28,472 nucleotides of DNA from Amphimedon queenslandica (GCF_000090795.2 NW_003546366.1:16275-44746); one strand, 5' to 3'. Shown: positions 1-10,367, counted from the stretch's first letter. Translations and numbers: made by a program. Notes: a model not told the origin generated them from the sequence alone.

Positions 1-377
1 TGTATTAGCCATTACTCTATAGTACTCTAGCCTAGACTTTCCAATAGATTCAGAGAACTTGAGCATGTAGACACAAAACACAAAGAGAGGTTTACTTATG
101 GTTTCTTTTGTTCTGGATCATTTGTATAGAAAAAGGGCTGGCCAACAAAAATGGGGCTTCCTTTTTTGCTATGAATATTATTTTAATTATTTGTAATAAC
201 TAGATTTAGATAGCTAAAATAACAAATAGAACAACTTTTATTGATTTAATTCTACAGCTACATTGCAACTTTACAGCAACAGTCAACTAGTATACAAAAT
301 AAGTTAAAGTCATTGCATGTCATTTCAATAAAATGCATCGAATGCTTCTATTGTATTTCTGCTGTTGTGTATCTCGA
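1..377. other. Flank downstream of Ig receptor copy A
   Basis: AT-rich sequence with no supportable coding exon. On the minus strand it lies just downstream of the residual tail exon of Ig copy A, so part of it may be 3' UTR. An AATAAA polyadenylation hexamer is present on the minus strand at about 242-237. I saw no repeat or RNA gene here. Confidence 0.4.
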
Positions 378-1997
378 TCAAGTAGGCTGACACAACCTTG
401 GTGTATGTGTTGAATAAGCTAAATTAGAATCAATTGGAATATCCTTCAATTTATTGGTTGGTATATCTATTACATTAAAATAGTGATGATCAATTAATGC
501 GTGTGTCACTGACTCTTATTGGATTTCTTGTGACAGCAATAACTGATACTGAACGTAATTAAAAATGTGATTATGAATGTGATGATAAAAGTCACAACTA
601 CTCATGACACGATTGGAATAATATAGCTACACTCACCTATATATAAAATGTAGGATGTAATTATAAGTCATCTATAGTATGCAACTTACCATTACTGTTA
701 CTAGCAATATTAGTGATAAAAACAGGAGTCACAGTTGCATCAACAAGATCAACTGGTGATGGCCAAATATGGCTGCAAAAGCTATGACTAATAGTACTTG
801 TTACAGTAGCCTGATCACATGGTAACACTACAATAGATAATAAACTGTAAACAAGTAGTTGACAAATATAATATTATTAAACCTTGGATGACAATGAAAA
901 TCTTTTCACTTCTTGTAGATACAAACATATTAGAGACAATGCATTGATATTGTCCTGCATGTTCTTGTGCAAGAGGAGATATTGCGAGCTCAGAGTAAGT
1001 GGATTGTGTGTTGATTGTGACTTGAGGGTCACTGTTTAGGTCAATTTGTGCATTGTTATGGACCCATTTCACACCAACAGAGTCATCATCATATGAACAA
1101 TTAATGGAAACAGTGTCATTGCTTTGATAAACAGTAGTATGAACTATTGTGTATCCTTTATCAGAAATAATACTGAAAGTAAAATATTTAGGACATAATA
1201 ACTTACTTATTGGCTGTACATAAACAGTAACTGTAGTTTCTCTTTTAATACCTGGTAAATCAATGTGTGTTGTTCTACAAGTGTAATTACCACTAGCTGC
1301 TCTGTCAATATTTGTTAAAGTTAAGTTTAAAGGAGGATTATTAATGATAGGTGTTAGCTCAATACCCTCACTATCATCAAGAGCACATGCACTCTTTCTA
1401 TCATTAATCCATACATAACGTGGCATACCAGTATTACCAGGATCAGAACATGTTAATGTTAAATTAGATCCTTCAGTGATATTAACAGTGCCATCAGGAG
1501 ATACTACTGGGTCCAGAAAGACTATTTTGGAATAATAATAATACATATAGACAAAATATGCTTAGCTCACCAAAATCTCCAATAGTAATGATGTTTTGTT
1601 GACCAGCAGTTGATGATGAGCACGTTATAGTATCACCAACATTCACAACATCATCAGGATACTCCAGGCTCATGAACATAGTATCAGAAGTACTTGATAG
1701 ATTAACATTTCCATTAAAGTCTTCATCATTCAGTACTGCACTCTCCTTCATCCATACACCATCAGAAAAGGTCAAAAAGTTGCCTTGATTAGTAAAGAAT
1801 CTGCAAGCAAGACATAATGGATCTGTCAATGGAACATGGATGGTTCTATCATTAACAATAAAAACAGAGATGACATCAGGAGGACATTGAGCCACAGTAA
1901 AACCTATTAATGATGAAGAAAATAATTTGCATTGGAAAATATAGTTCTCACCTACAGATAAGAAGGTTACCACCAAATGGGCAAGAATCATATTCAT
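378..1997 (-). CDS. Ig-superfamily receptor, copy A (stop before membrane span)
   Basis: Predicted secretory-pathway protein with three Ig-like domains. Exons from 5': 1952-1997 (signal peptide, starts MNMILAHLVV), 1571-1903 (Ig1), 1207-1521 (Ig2), 883-1143 (Ig3), 690-827 (stalk), 514-636 (membrane-span exon), 378-466 (tail remnant). All introns are phase 1. Ig2 and Ig3 show the C..W..YxC pattern. In the correct phase the membrane exon runs into TGA at 604-602, about 11 codons in and just before the hydrophobic stretch, so the product would be about 375 aa and soluble. The tail exon beyond the stop is open for 29 codons (including its own stop) but lacks the YEQI/YENI motif of the other copies. 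Ig2 has a 9-residue insertion, and the stalk contains Cys residues not seen in other stalks. It is the most divergent copy. It is either a secreted relative or a decaying gene; the sequence alone cannot decide. Confidence 0.7.
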
Positions 1998-1999
1998 CT

Positions 2000-2450
2000 T
2001 TAACTTTGTCTGCTCAGGTTGATTCTATCAGTCTGACACTCCCACTCTATTAAACAACAACTGCATCTATGCAACAATTAAAAGCTATACCATACCAAAT
2101 ATTCAAACAAAAATTTGCCATTGTAAGAACTAATAATTACCTAAACAGATTCAACACAATCTTTCATGCAATGTTGCACAAAAAACAATTATACCTTTTT
2201 TACTTAAAAATTTTTTTTTAATTTTTAAAATTTTAAATCTTTTATTTATTTATTATTAAAATGAATTTTAATTAAAATTGCTGTTATAGTGTTCAATTTC
2301 TTTTGCTATAATAATTATTGGTGCAACTCGACATTTGAATACACAAAAAATACATAATTACATTTCTACTAAATGGCAAAATTTGGCATGATTCTAGCTG
2401 ATAATAAGCAAAAAAGGAAGTTATTATAAATGTGATGCATGTTGTTTGCA
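2000..2450. repeat. Upstream block of Ig array unit A
   Basis: The region just upstream of copy A exon 1 is homologous to regions upstream of copies B, C and D and to 8173-8500. Shared landmarks are the block ACTCCCACT, an AAAGCTATACCATACCAAAT-like stretch, GCAATGTTGCAC, and a run of T/A-rich DNA near 2200-2290, followed by a block ending at the next gene's tail. It probably holds the array promoters and spacers. No coding sequence is seen here. Confidence 0.6.
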
Positions 2451-2456
2451 AAGTCA

Positions 2457-4096
2457 TCAGTGGAGTGCATCAATATTTTCATATTGTTTCTCTGTTGTTG
2501 GTAGACCAGAAATCTGTTCATATTCCGGTGTCCGTGATGAGTAAGCTAAATTAACATCAATTGGGATATCTTTCAGTCTATCAATTGATCTACCTATAAA
2601 GTAGACACACACACAAAATTCAATACACTTTGTGCAGTGTCTATAGTTAAACTAACTTTTATTGATGGATTTCTTATGAAAATAGCAACCAATGATCAAA
2701 GTAGCCAGTGCTGTTACTATAGATGAGATAATGGAACTCACAATCCCTGATGAGACTGCTACAACAACATTACTACTGCATTCAGCTATAACATGGTATG
2801 ATAAGTAGAATACTTATGATATCATTATGCTTACAAGATAAATTAGGAGTTACAGTTGGTGTTGCTGTTATTTGAATCAGAATTGTAGAAACTGAGCTAC
2901 TACTGGTACTTGGTGTAGCAGTAGTTGTACTGCTGCTACCACTTGATGAAAGTACTATAAATTTTTGAGATAAACTAAATTCTTAAACAAAGTGGCACAC
3001 CTTGATTAATTGTGACATTTACTTTCCTACTCTTAACAGACCCGGCTCCATTAGTGACTATACACTGGTATGCTCCTACATACTGTTGGGTGAGGGAAGA
3101 GATTCTGAGCTCGGAGTAAAAGGATTGTGTGATAACTGTGATATAAGGATCACTATTAGGATCAAGTAATGAGTCATTATGCTCCCACTTCACATCAATG
3201 GAGCCATCATAAGTTTCATATGTACAATTGATAATAACATATCCTGTTGTTTGATAAATATAAATATAAACTGCTGGAAGGCCTGTCAAAAAAGATAAAC
3301 AATAACTAGTCAAATATTTAGATACAATAACTCACTTAATGGCTGTACATAAACAGTAACTGTAGTTTCTCTTTTAATACTTGGTAAATCAATGTGTGTT
3401 GTTCTACAAGTGTAATTACCACTAGCTGCTCTGTCAATATTTATCAAATTTAAGTTTAAAGGAGGATTATTAGTGACAGATGTTAGTTTACTACCATCAC
3501 TATCATTAATCCATACATAACGTGGCATACCAGTATTACCAGGATTAGAACATGTTAATGTTAAATTAGATCCTTCAGTGACATTGACTATGCCATTAGG
3601 AGATACAACTGGGTCTAAAAATACTATAATTGATTATAATTAAAACATAATATATTACAAATGCTTAGCTCACCAAAATCTCCAAAAGTGATGATGCTTT
3701 GTTGAACAGCAGTTGATGATGAGCATGTTATAGTATCACCAATATTAACAAGATCATCAGGATACTCCAGGCTCATGAACATAGTATCAGAAGTATTTGA
3801 TAGATTAAGATTTCCATTAAAGTCTCCATCATTCAGTACTGTACTGCCCTTCCTCCATACACCATCAGAAAAGGTAAATAAGTTGCCTTGATTAGTAAAG
3901 AAACTGCATTGAAGGCATAATGGATCTGTCAATGGAACATGGATGGTTCTATCATTTAAAATAAAGACAGAGATGAAATCAGGAGGACATTGAGCCACAG
4001 TGAAACCTATTAATGATGAAAATATTTGCATTGGAAAATGTAGTTCTCACCTACAGACAAAAAGGTTACCACCAAATGAGCAAGAATCATATTCAT
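2457..4096 (-). CDS. Ig-superfamily receptor, copy B, ITAM-like tail
   Basis: Predicted type I membrane receptor of about 444 aa. Exons from 5': 4051-4096 (signal peptide), 3674-4006 (Ig1), 3336-3623 (Ig2), 3001-3282 (Ig3), 2835-2954 (40-residue Ser/Thr-rich stalk), 2657-2785 (membrane span rich in V, I, S, A, followed by HKKS), 2457-2593 (cytoplasmic tail, TGA stop at 2459-2457). Every junction has GT..AG and phase 1, and lengths sum to an open frame. Ig cysteines and tryptophans are in place (for example VKWEHND and YQCIVTN in Ig3), and several N-x-S/T sites suggest glycosylation. The tail contains EYEQI, nine residues, then YENI, which fits the ITAM spacing YxxI/L-x6-12-YxxI/L. YEN also fits the Grb2-SH2 consensus YxN. 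I do not recognise a named orthologue; ligand and function are unknown. Confidence 0.82.
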
Positions 4097-4369
4097 CTTT
4101 AACTTTGTCTGCTCAGGTTGATTCTATCAGACACTCCCACTGAATTACTCTTATAATAACAATTGCATCTATGCAACAATTAAAGTTACATCATACCAAA
4201 CATTCAAATAAGTATTTGCTATTATAATTTGCCATTGTAAAAAATAAACACATAAACAGATTCAACACAATCTTTTATGAAATGTTTCACAAAAAGCAAT
4301 CTATACCTTTTTTACTTTTAATTAAAATTTTTTTCATATTTATTTTTAAAATATTTAATTTTACTTTCA
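4097..4369. repeat. Upstream block of Ig array unit B
   Basis: Homologous to the regions upstream of the other Ig copies: the ACTCCCACTGAATTACTC block, then GATTCAACACAATC, then T/A-rich DNA. It is shortened at its far end, passing straight into the decayed tail exon of the gutted unit. A plus-strand open frame here is AT-rich and not a credible gene. Confidence 0.55.
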
Positions 4370-4555
4370 TTGATGAAAAAGCAAAATTAACATCAACTGG
4401 GATATCTTTCAGTCCATCAATTGATCTACCTATAAAGTACACACAAAAAATTCAATACACTATGCAGTGTCTATGGTTAAACTAACTTTTATTGATGGAT
4501 TTCTTAGAAAATAGCAACTGATGATCAAAACAACTAATGCTGTTACTATAGATTA
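4370..4555 (-). pseudogene. Remnant of a fifth Ig receptor unit (tail and part of membrane exon)
   Basis: On the minus strand this matches Ig copies B-D from the middle of the membrane-span exon through the intron and into the tail exon. The tail exon start is recognisable (SRSIDGLKDIPVDVN-like), but it is cut before the ITAM-like part and runs into AT-rich DNA. In the membrane exon bases are missing before the AAGAAATCC block. At about 4550-4562 homology switches abruptly to OSTF1 intron 8, so everything 5' of this point in the Ig gene is missing. It cannot make a receptor. Confidence 0.75.
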
Positions 4556-4561
4556 TCTATA

Positions 4562-5993
4562 GTGAAAACAATTTCAGGAATATTTTTACACTAATACTCT
4601 TGTTACAACACATTCTCTGATGCATAAAAGTAATAGCTTAAGAACTAACCAGACACAGTCTTTAAAAGACGTTCAACTTCAGGATGCTTTGATCCTAAGT
4701 CATACAGGAGCTGGTTCTCACTGTTACGTATCATTTTATTTGCTCCTTTATCAAACAACATCTCTACTATGACATGATGTCCCTTCCATGCTGAATTATG
4801 TAACTGAGTGTCACCTAACTTGTTCTGTAGTGGGAAAGAGCATACATTATCATTTTTATTACATTTATAATACATGTACATGTACAAAGGCATTTTATTT
4901 CAAGCTAGGTACACTGTTAAATTTTTGTAAATTTAAACTTTGCAAACATAAACTTATGCAAGTATTTTCCATTCATGGGGTTTTAAAAAATTAAGTATTT
5001 CCCCAAAAAATTCAACTCCTATACAGTCATTGGTTATATACTTACCTGTACATTGATTTCAACATTAGGAATAGACAACAATCGCTCAACACATTCTGCT
5101 GGAAAAAGAAAAGAAAAAAAGATAAAAAGGAAGTGAGGGATTTTGCGTTAGGAAAGAGAGGAGGAACAAAGAAAAAAAGAGAGAGAGAGAGAGGCATACC
5201 AATATGGCCACCGCTAGCAGCCCAGTGTAAGGCAGTAGATCCTGACTTATCCAGACCATTAACTGACACTCTGTTTGCTAAACACTCTTCTAAGAATGGT
5301 AAATTTCCTACAAAATAGTCAATGAGTGTTATCAATAACCAAAAGATAACAAAGAATGAATCACTTTCATTCCTTCTTTTACATGTACATACACTCTCCT
5401 TCACACCTTCCCCCCCCTCTCTCTCCCTCTTTTTTTCATGTCTTACCTCTTTTTGCTGACTCATGCAAAGGATTCTCAATACTTTCAAAAAATAAATAAA
5501 TTTAATAACAACAACAACAACTACAGTATAATTATTACTCATGTTTGTTACTGAACTAATACAACAAAGTAAACATTTACAAATGTATGTGTACATGTAC
5601 AGCATAAGTATAATACAAACATGATTGTTTATGTTCACATACATTTATCTACTCTAAGCTACATGTACATGTACATGTCATGTACATATACATGTATATA
5701 TGTGACCATAATTGACAAAAGGTACCTTATGGCGGGTAGTGAAATTTGTCTTTCTAGCCTAAGAAATCCAACTTCCTGAGCCCCATTTATCATAAAATTA
5801 CTCCACAGGATGCAAAAAGTTACCATGAAACTTTTAGAAACAATGATTGTCTAACAAAGCACTCACAGGTTGATATTATCCATTATAACAATCAATTTTA
5901 AAATCCGCCATAAGGGCCCTTTTGTCAATTATGGTCACATATAATGATCTTGTGTAGGAGTATCTCTCTCTACCCTCTTTCTCTCTCTTCCTT
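4562..5993 (-). pseudogene. Truncated OSTF1 duplicate (exons 5-8 only)
   Basis: A partial copy of the OSTF1 gene at 13047-16437, matching about 13376 to 14709 including introns. Exon equivalents: 5447 to about 5488 (exon 5), 5200-5307 (exon 6), 5046-5095 (exon 7), 4650-4824 (exon 8). Exons 6, 7 and 8 are exactly the same length as the parent (108, 50, 175 nt) and open, encoding ankyrin repeats. Exon 5 has lost its first bases and its AG acceptor. Exons 1-4 (start codon and SH3 domain) and terminal exon 9 are absent. The duplication ends at the CT microsatellite a few bases from parent exon 4. Intron 4 carries a 239-bp inverted-repeat insertion. High coding similarity suggests a recent copy; it could only be expressed as a chimera or fragment. 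Confidence 0.85.
5701..5939. mobile_element. 239-bp MITE-like element with 35-bp terminal inverted repeats
   Basis: Terminal inverted repeats occupy 5701-5735 and 5905-5939 and match at 33 of 35 positions, beginning TGTGACCATAATTGAC. The element is flanked on both sides by TATA (5697-5700 and 5940-5943), fitting a TA or TATA target duplication. The parental OSTF1 intron has the matching sequence without the insert near 14609-14611, an empty site. There is no coding capacity, so it would be a non-autonomous DNA transposon. The TA-type target suggests Tc1/mariner-like mobilisation, but the family is not determined. Confidence 0.85.
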
Positions 5994-6147
5994 CTCTTTT
6001 CATGTTATTTCAATAATAACAATAATGTTAAAACAAAAAAAACAACTATAAATGATAACAATAATATTAAAACAAAAAGAAAACAACATCTATAATAGAA
6101 TAAACCTAAAAAACAACAATTCTTAATACAAACACAACCTTGTATAA
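5994..6147. other. AT-rich 3' flank of the F-box gene
   Basis: A-rich, low-complexity stretch between the end of OSTF1 homology and the F-box stop codon. It probably holds the F-box 3' UTR. No clear AATAAA on the minus strand was seen close to the stop. Confidence 0.35.
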
Positions 6148-8103
6148 TTAATGTAAAGTTGGAAATTCTGCTATATAAAAGTCTAGCAGTGACAGCTCAC
6201 CCCAATTCTTACTTCTATTTCGGTCATATCGCTTAAAAAATCTTCGTGTAGCTTCGTAAAGGGTAATAAAATCAGAGTCCTTTATTATTTTATCCAGAAA
6301 ATCTCCTGCAATGCTGACATCATGATGTCTCAAGAGTAAATGTTTCATTTTTTTCTTACTATTAATACACAGAGCGTCACCAAATGCCAAATTTATTGGA
6401 TTACGTTTGCAATCAATCCAGAGATGAGTGAGGTTACCATATGGTACTGGATCTACTGGTAGTTCAATAGCTTTGAATGGTGAACACCTAATGATAAGAA
6501 CCGAAAGTTTCTGGCATTTCTGAAGAACGCTTTCAAGCCCTTCAATATTGTACGATTCCGTGGAAGCAATATCTGCAGCATATAAAATCTTGACTCCCAG
6601 ATATAAAAGGGACTCCAGATTTGATATCATCAAAAGTAAATGTTGACTAATAAAATAGTCTAATTCTTCAGTTGTAATAGTTTCAAAGATGTGAAGACCC
6701 TTGAGTCTGGTCATTCTCTTGATATGACCGATAACACTTTCCTTTATTGCCAATTCTCTATCAGTTAGGACTCTTGCTGAGCATCCATCATGCTGTGAGT
6801 TGGAGTCAAGTGGTGAGAGAGAGCAACAGTTGACTGACAAATATTCCAAATATTTCATTTTCGACAAAAGATTCCAAAAGCGTTCCACATCAAAGTGGAT
6901 ACTATCTCTGCTAGTAGAGAAACGAGACACATCTAATCCTCTTAGCTTGAGGCAGTGTACAGATAATGTGACCATGTAAGTGCTAAGACAATCTGATATA
7001 ATACTTTCCTTCAAACTGACCTCCAATACGTTAGGTGTCTCCTTGACAATCATACGAAAGGACTCAACAGATACGGTTACAGAAGAAAATCCAAGTACGG
7101 TAATGTTAACTCCATATTGACTGTTATAAACGGACAGACCAGGAGTGACAGCTTCATCTTCAAAAACAGCATATTGTTGATTAACATCACCATTATTTGC
7201 TGGTGTGATCAAATCTCTCATTTTAATTATTAGCTCCCCATTAGCGGTCACAGCAACAGATTCAGAACTATTGGGGCCAAATTCGAGCGAGTACTCGGGT
7301 ACATCATAATAATCAAAGCCCAAAGGTCGGCGAAATTTCTTATAAGCTCCAAAATAAGCCCAGTGTGTGATATTAGGAAGATCGTGTATATTACTGGACC
7401 AATATTTCTTGTCATAAGTTGAAACGACAATAAATGTTTGAGGCAAGCAGTTGTTTAACAACCATAGCTCAAAAAATTGTTTTGGTTTAGAATAACCGTA
7501 AACCACTACAACTTTTTTTAATTTGACAAAAATTGTGAAGTATTTTTTAATAGAATAAGCAAACTCGTTAAAAAAAGTGAGGCTTAAGAACTGCAAATGA
7601 TGTAAATTTGAATAAATCTTCTTCAAAGCATTGGCAGAAATCTGAAACCCATGAAGATTTAAAGTATGAATGTTATCAGAGCTAAGAATCATTCGTTGAT
7701 ATTTACTAAACGGTAGCTCTCCCCTTAAACTGAGCGATTGTACATGTGGGCGACATGTTTTTAAAGCCGAGTTGATGAATGGAGCATTTGTCTTATGATA
7801 CGCATGATGAATGACAACATTTCTCCACAAAAAAGGATCAGAACATATCGTGTAGAGTCTTCTATTGACTAATCTAAGAGACATCTTATCTCTGAGCGAG
7901 AGCATCATGCATATATCTTGTATTACCTCATTTGGCAGGGAATCAAACGGGTTTGTATAATCCTCATCTTCGTAATCATCTATCAAAGGAAGCTGATTCG
8001 CAGTGGATCGATTGACAGGAGGTTCTGAGTAGTCAAAATCACCATCAGACTTGTCATCAAAGAGAGAAAGATCAAATTTAAGTCTTTTACAGCAAGGTTC
8101 CAT
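6148..8103 (-). CDS. F-box protein, FBXL-like, intronless
   Basis: Single open frame of 651 codons starting at ATG 8103-8101 in a strong context (ACAATGG). An in-frame extension to 8121 begins with GTG, so I do not use it. An acidic N-terminal region precedes an F-box at about residues 52-98 (FDSLPNEVIQDI, RLVNRRLYTICSDPFLW). F-boxes bind SKP1 and place substrates on SCF ubiquitin ligases. Residues from about 125 onward contain weakly regular leucine-rich segments (LHTLNLHGF, LQFLSLTFF, LEYLSVNCC, LKGLHIF), as in FBXL substrate-binding domains. It lacks introns although neighbours are split into many exons, and it sits inside a gutted unit of the Ig array, so it may have arrived by retroposition or another insertion. 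No poly(A) tract or target duplication was seen. The substrate is unknown. Confidence 0.85.
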   Translation of the reverse strand: MEPCCKRLKFDLSLFDDKSDGDFDYSEPPVNRSTANQLPLIDDYEDEDYTNPFDSLPNEVIQDICMMLSLRDKMSLRLVNRRLYTICSDPFLWRNVVIHHAYHKTNAPFINSALKTCRPHVQSLSLRGELPFSKYQRMILSSDNIHTLNLHGFQISANALKKIYSNLHHLQFLSLTFFNEFAYSIKKYFTIFVKLKKVVVVYGYSKPKQFFELWLLNNCLPQTFIVVSTYDKKYWSSNIHDLPNITHWAYFGAYKKFRRPLGFDYYDVPEYSLEFGPNSSESVAVTANGELIIKMRDLITPANNGDVNQQYAVFEDEAVTPGLSVYNSQYGVNITVLGFSSVTVSVESFRMIVKETPNVLEVSLKESIISDCLSTYMVTLSVHCLKLRGLDVSRFSTSRDSIHFDVERFWNLLSKMKYLEYLSVNCCSLSPLDSNSQHDGCSARVLTDRELAIKESVIGHIKRMTRLKGLHIFETITTEELDYFISQHLLLMISNLESLLYLGVKILYAADIASTESYNIEGLESVLQKCQKLSVLIIRCSPFKAIELPVDPVPYGNLTHLWIDCKRNPINLAFGDALCINSKKKMKHLLLRHHDVSIAGDFLDKIIKDSDFITLYEATRRFFKRYDRNRSKNWGELSLLDFYIAEFPTLH

Positions 8104-8172
8104 TGTTAATACTTGATACACGAGAACTCACATGGTGTGTATATTGCGCATGCGCACATGTAAGCCATGTGG

Positions 8173-8500
8173 AGAGACACTCCCACTGAACTACTCAGCA
8201 TCTATGCAATATTAAAGTTATAATAATCATACCAAATATTAAAATAGAAATTTGCCATTGTAAGAACTAATTACCTAAACAGATTAAACACAATCTTTCA
8301 TGCAATGTTTCACAAAAAATCATACCCTTTTACTTTAATTTTTTTAACTCTTTAAATTTTAAATTTTACTTGTATTATTTTTATTTTTTTAATTTTAGAA
8401 ATTTTTAATTTTAATTTGTATGGCTTTATTTTTTTCTTATTTTTTAATTTTAATTTTTTCAATTTTTATTAATTTATTTATTTTATTCATTATTAATGGT
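8173..8500. repeat. Orphan Ig-gene upstream block
   Basis: Starts at ACTCCCACTG and follows the same landmark order as the regions upstream of Ig copies A-D (GCATCTATGCAA, ACCAAATATT, TTTGCCATTGTAAGAACTAA, TTCACAAAAAATCATACC, then T-rich DNA). The Ig first exon that should precede it on the minus strand is missing; the F-box gene is there instead. It marks the far side of the gutted fifth unit. Confidence 0.65.
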
Positions 8501-8725
8501 AAAGGACTTCATCCTTGCTAATGAATAATTTTGATTGAAATTGTTATTAGTGTAAATACTTAAAGTAATTTTTTTGCTATAATAATGATTGGTGCAACTC
8601 AACATTTGAATACACAAAAATACATAATTACATTTCTACTAAATGGCACAAATTTGGCACGATTCTAGCTGATAATAAGCAAAAAAGGAAGGTATTAAAT
8701 GTGGTGCATGTTGTTTGCAAAGTCA

Positions 8726-10367
8726 TCAGTGGAGTGTATCAATATTTTCATATTGTTTTTCAGTGGTTGATGGACCAGAAATTTGTTCATATTCTGGTGT
8801 TCGTGATGAGTAAGCTAAATTAACATCAACTGGGATATCTTTCAGTCCATCAATTGATCTACCTATAAAGTACACACAAACAATTCAATACATTATGCAG
8901 TGTCTATGGTTAAACTAACTTTTATTGATGGATTTCTTATGAAGATAGCAACTGATGATCAAAGCAACTAATGCTGTTACTATAGATGAGATAATGGAAC
9001 TCATAATCACTGATGAGACAACTGCAACCACATTACTACTGCATTCACCTATTACATGGTATGATGAGTAGAATTATTTATGATATTATTATGCTTACAA
9101 GAAAAATTAGGAGTTACACTTGGCCTTGCTGTTATTTGAATCAGAATTGTAGAAATTGTAGTACTAGAGCTACTACTGGTACTTGGTATAGTAGTAGTTT
9201 TACTACTGCTACCACTTGATGAAAGTACTATAAATTTTTGAGATAAATTGAATTCTTAAACAAAGTGGCACACCTTGATTAATTGTAGCATTTACTTTTC
9301 CACTCTTAACAGACCCAGCTCCATTAGTGACTATACACTGGTATGCTCCTACATACTGTTGGGTGAGGGAAAAGATTCTGAGCTCAGAGTAAGAGGATTG
9401 TGTGATAACTGTGATATAAGGATCACTATTAGGATCAAGTAGTGAGTCATTATGCTCCCACTTCACATCAATGGAATTATCATAAGTTTCATATGTACAA
9501 TTGATAATAACATATCCTGTTGTTTTATAAATATAAATATAAACTGCTGGAAGGCCTGACAAGGATAAACAATAACAAGTTAAATATTTAGATACAATAA
9601 CTCACTTAGTGGGTGAACATTAATAGTGACTGTAGTTTCTCTGTTAATACCTGGTAAGTCATTGTGCGTTATTCTACAAGTGTAATTACCACTAGCTGCT
9701 CTGTCAATATCTATTATATTCAAGTTTAAAGGAGGATTATTAATGACAGGTGTTAGCTCACTACCATCACTATCATTAATCCATACATAACGTGGCATAC
9801 CAGTATTACCAGGATCAGAACATGTTAATGTTAAATTAGATCCTTTAGTGACATTGACTATGCCATCAGGAGATATTATTGGATTCAAAAAGACTATATA
9901 AGACTGATACAATTAAAACTTAATGACAAAATGTTCAACTTACCAAAATCTCCAAAAGTAATGACAGATTGTTGACCAGCAGTTGATGATGAGCAAGTTA
10001 TAGTATCACCAACATTCACAAGATCATCAGGATACTCCAGGGTTATACGCATAGTATCAGAAGTACTTGATAGACTAACATTTCCATTAAAGTCTCCATC
10101 ATTCAGTACAGTACTGCCCTTCCTCCATACACCATCAGAAAAGGTAAAAAAGTTGCCTTGATTAGTAAAGAATCTGCATTGAAGGCATAATGGCTCTGTC
10201 AATGGAACATGGAGGGTTCTATCATTTAAAATAAAAACAGAGATGACATCAGGAGGACATTGAGCCACAGTGAAATCTATTAATGATGAAAATAATTTGC
10301 AATGAAAGATTTAGTTCTCACCTACAGACAAAAAGGTTACAACCAAATGAGCAAGAATCATATTCAT
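8726..10367 (-). CDS. Ig-superfamily receptor, copy C, ITAM-like tail
   Basis: Predicted type I membrane receptor of about 447 aa. Exons from 5': 10322-10367 (signal peptide, MNMILAHLVVTFLSV), 9944-10276 (Ig1), 9606-9893 (Ig2), 9274-9555 (Ig3), 9099-9227 (43-residue Ser/Thr-rich stalk), 8920-9048 (membrane span then LHKKS), 8726-8862 (tail, stop TGA at 8728-8726). All introns have GT..AG ends, are phase 1 and short (about 45-65 nt between the first four exons). The tail holds EYEQI, then nine residues (SGPSTTEKQ), then YENI, an ITAM-like pair; an extra tyrosine lies upstream in NLAYSSR. The exon set is fully intact. Ig1 differs from copies B and D at several positions (for example RITLEY where others have MSLEY-like). 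No named orthologue is recognised. Cell-surface signalling through Src/Syk-type kinases is an inference from the tail. Confidence 0.83.

Noticed and set aside
1173..1206. 34-nt intron between Ig2 and Ig3 in copy A
   Set aside because: Removing it shifts the frame; the acceptor at 1145-1144 keeps phase 1 and fits the paralogues better.
4282..4485. Plus-strand 67-codon open frame
   Set aside because: AT-rich Phe/Ile/Lys run partly antisense to the decayed Ig tail exon.
5042..5644. Minus-strand 200-codon open frame
   Set aside because: It reads through introns of the truncated OSTF1 copy; only the ankyrin exon parts are real homology.
8104..8121. Upstream extension of the F-box frame to 8121
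   Set aside because: The first codon would be GTG; the ATG at 8103 has a strong context and is the likely start.
9013..9219. Plus-strand open frame opposite the stalk and membrane exons of Ig copy C
   Set aside because: Antisense shadow; the minus-strand reading gives consistent exons in three paralogues.
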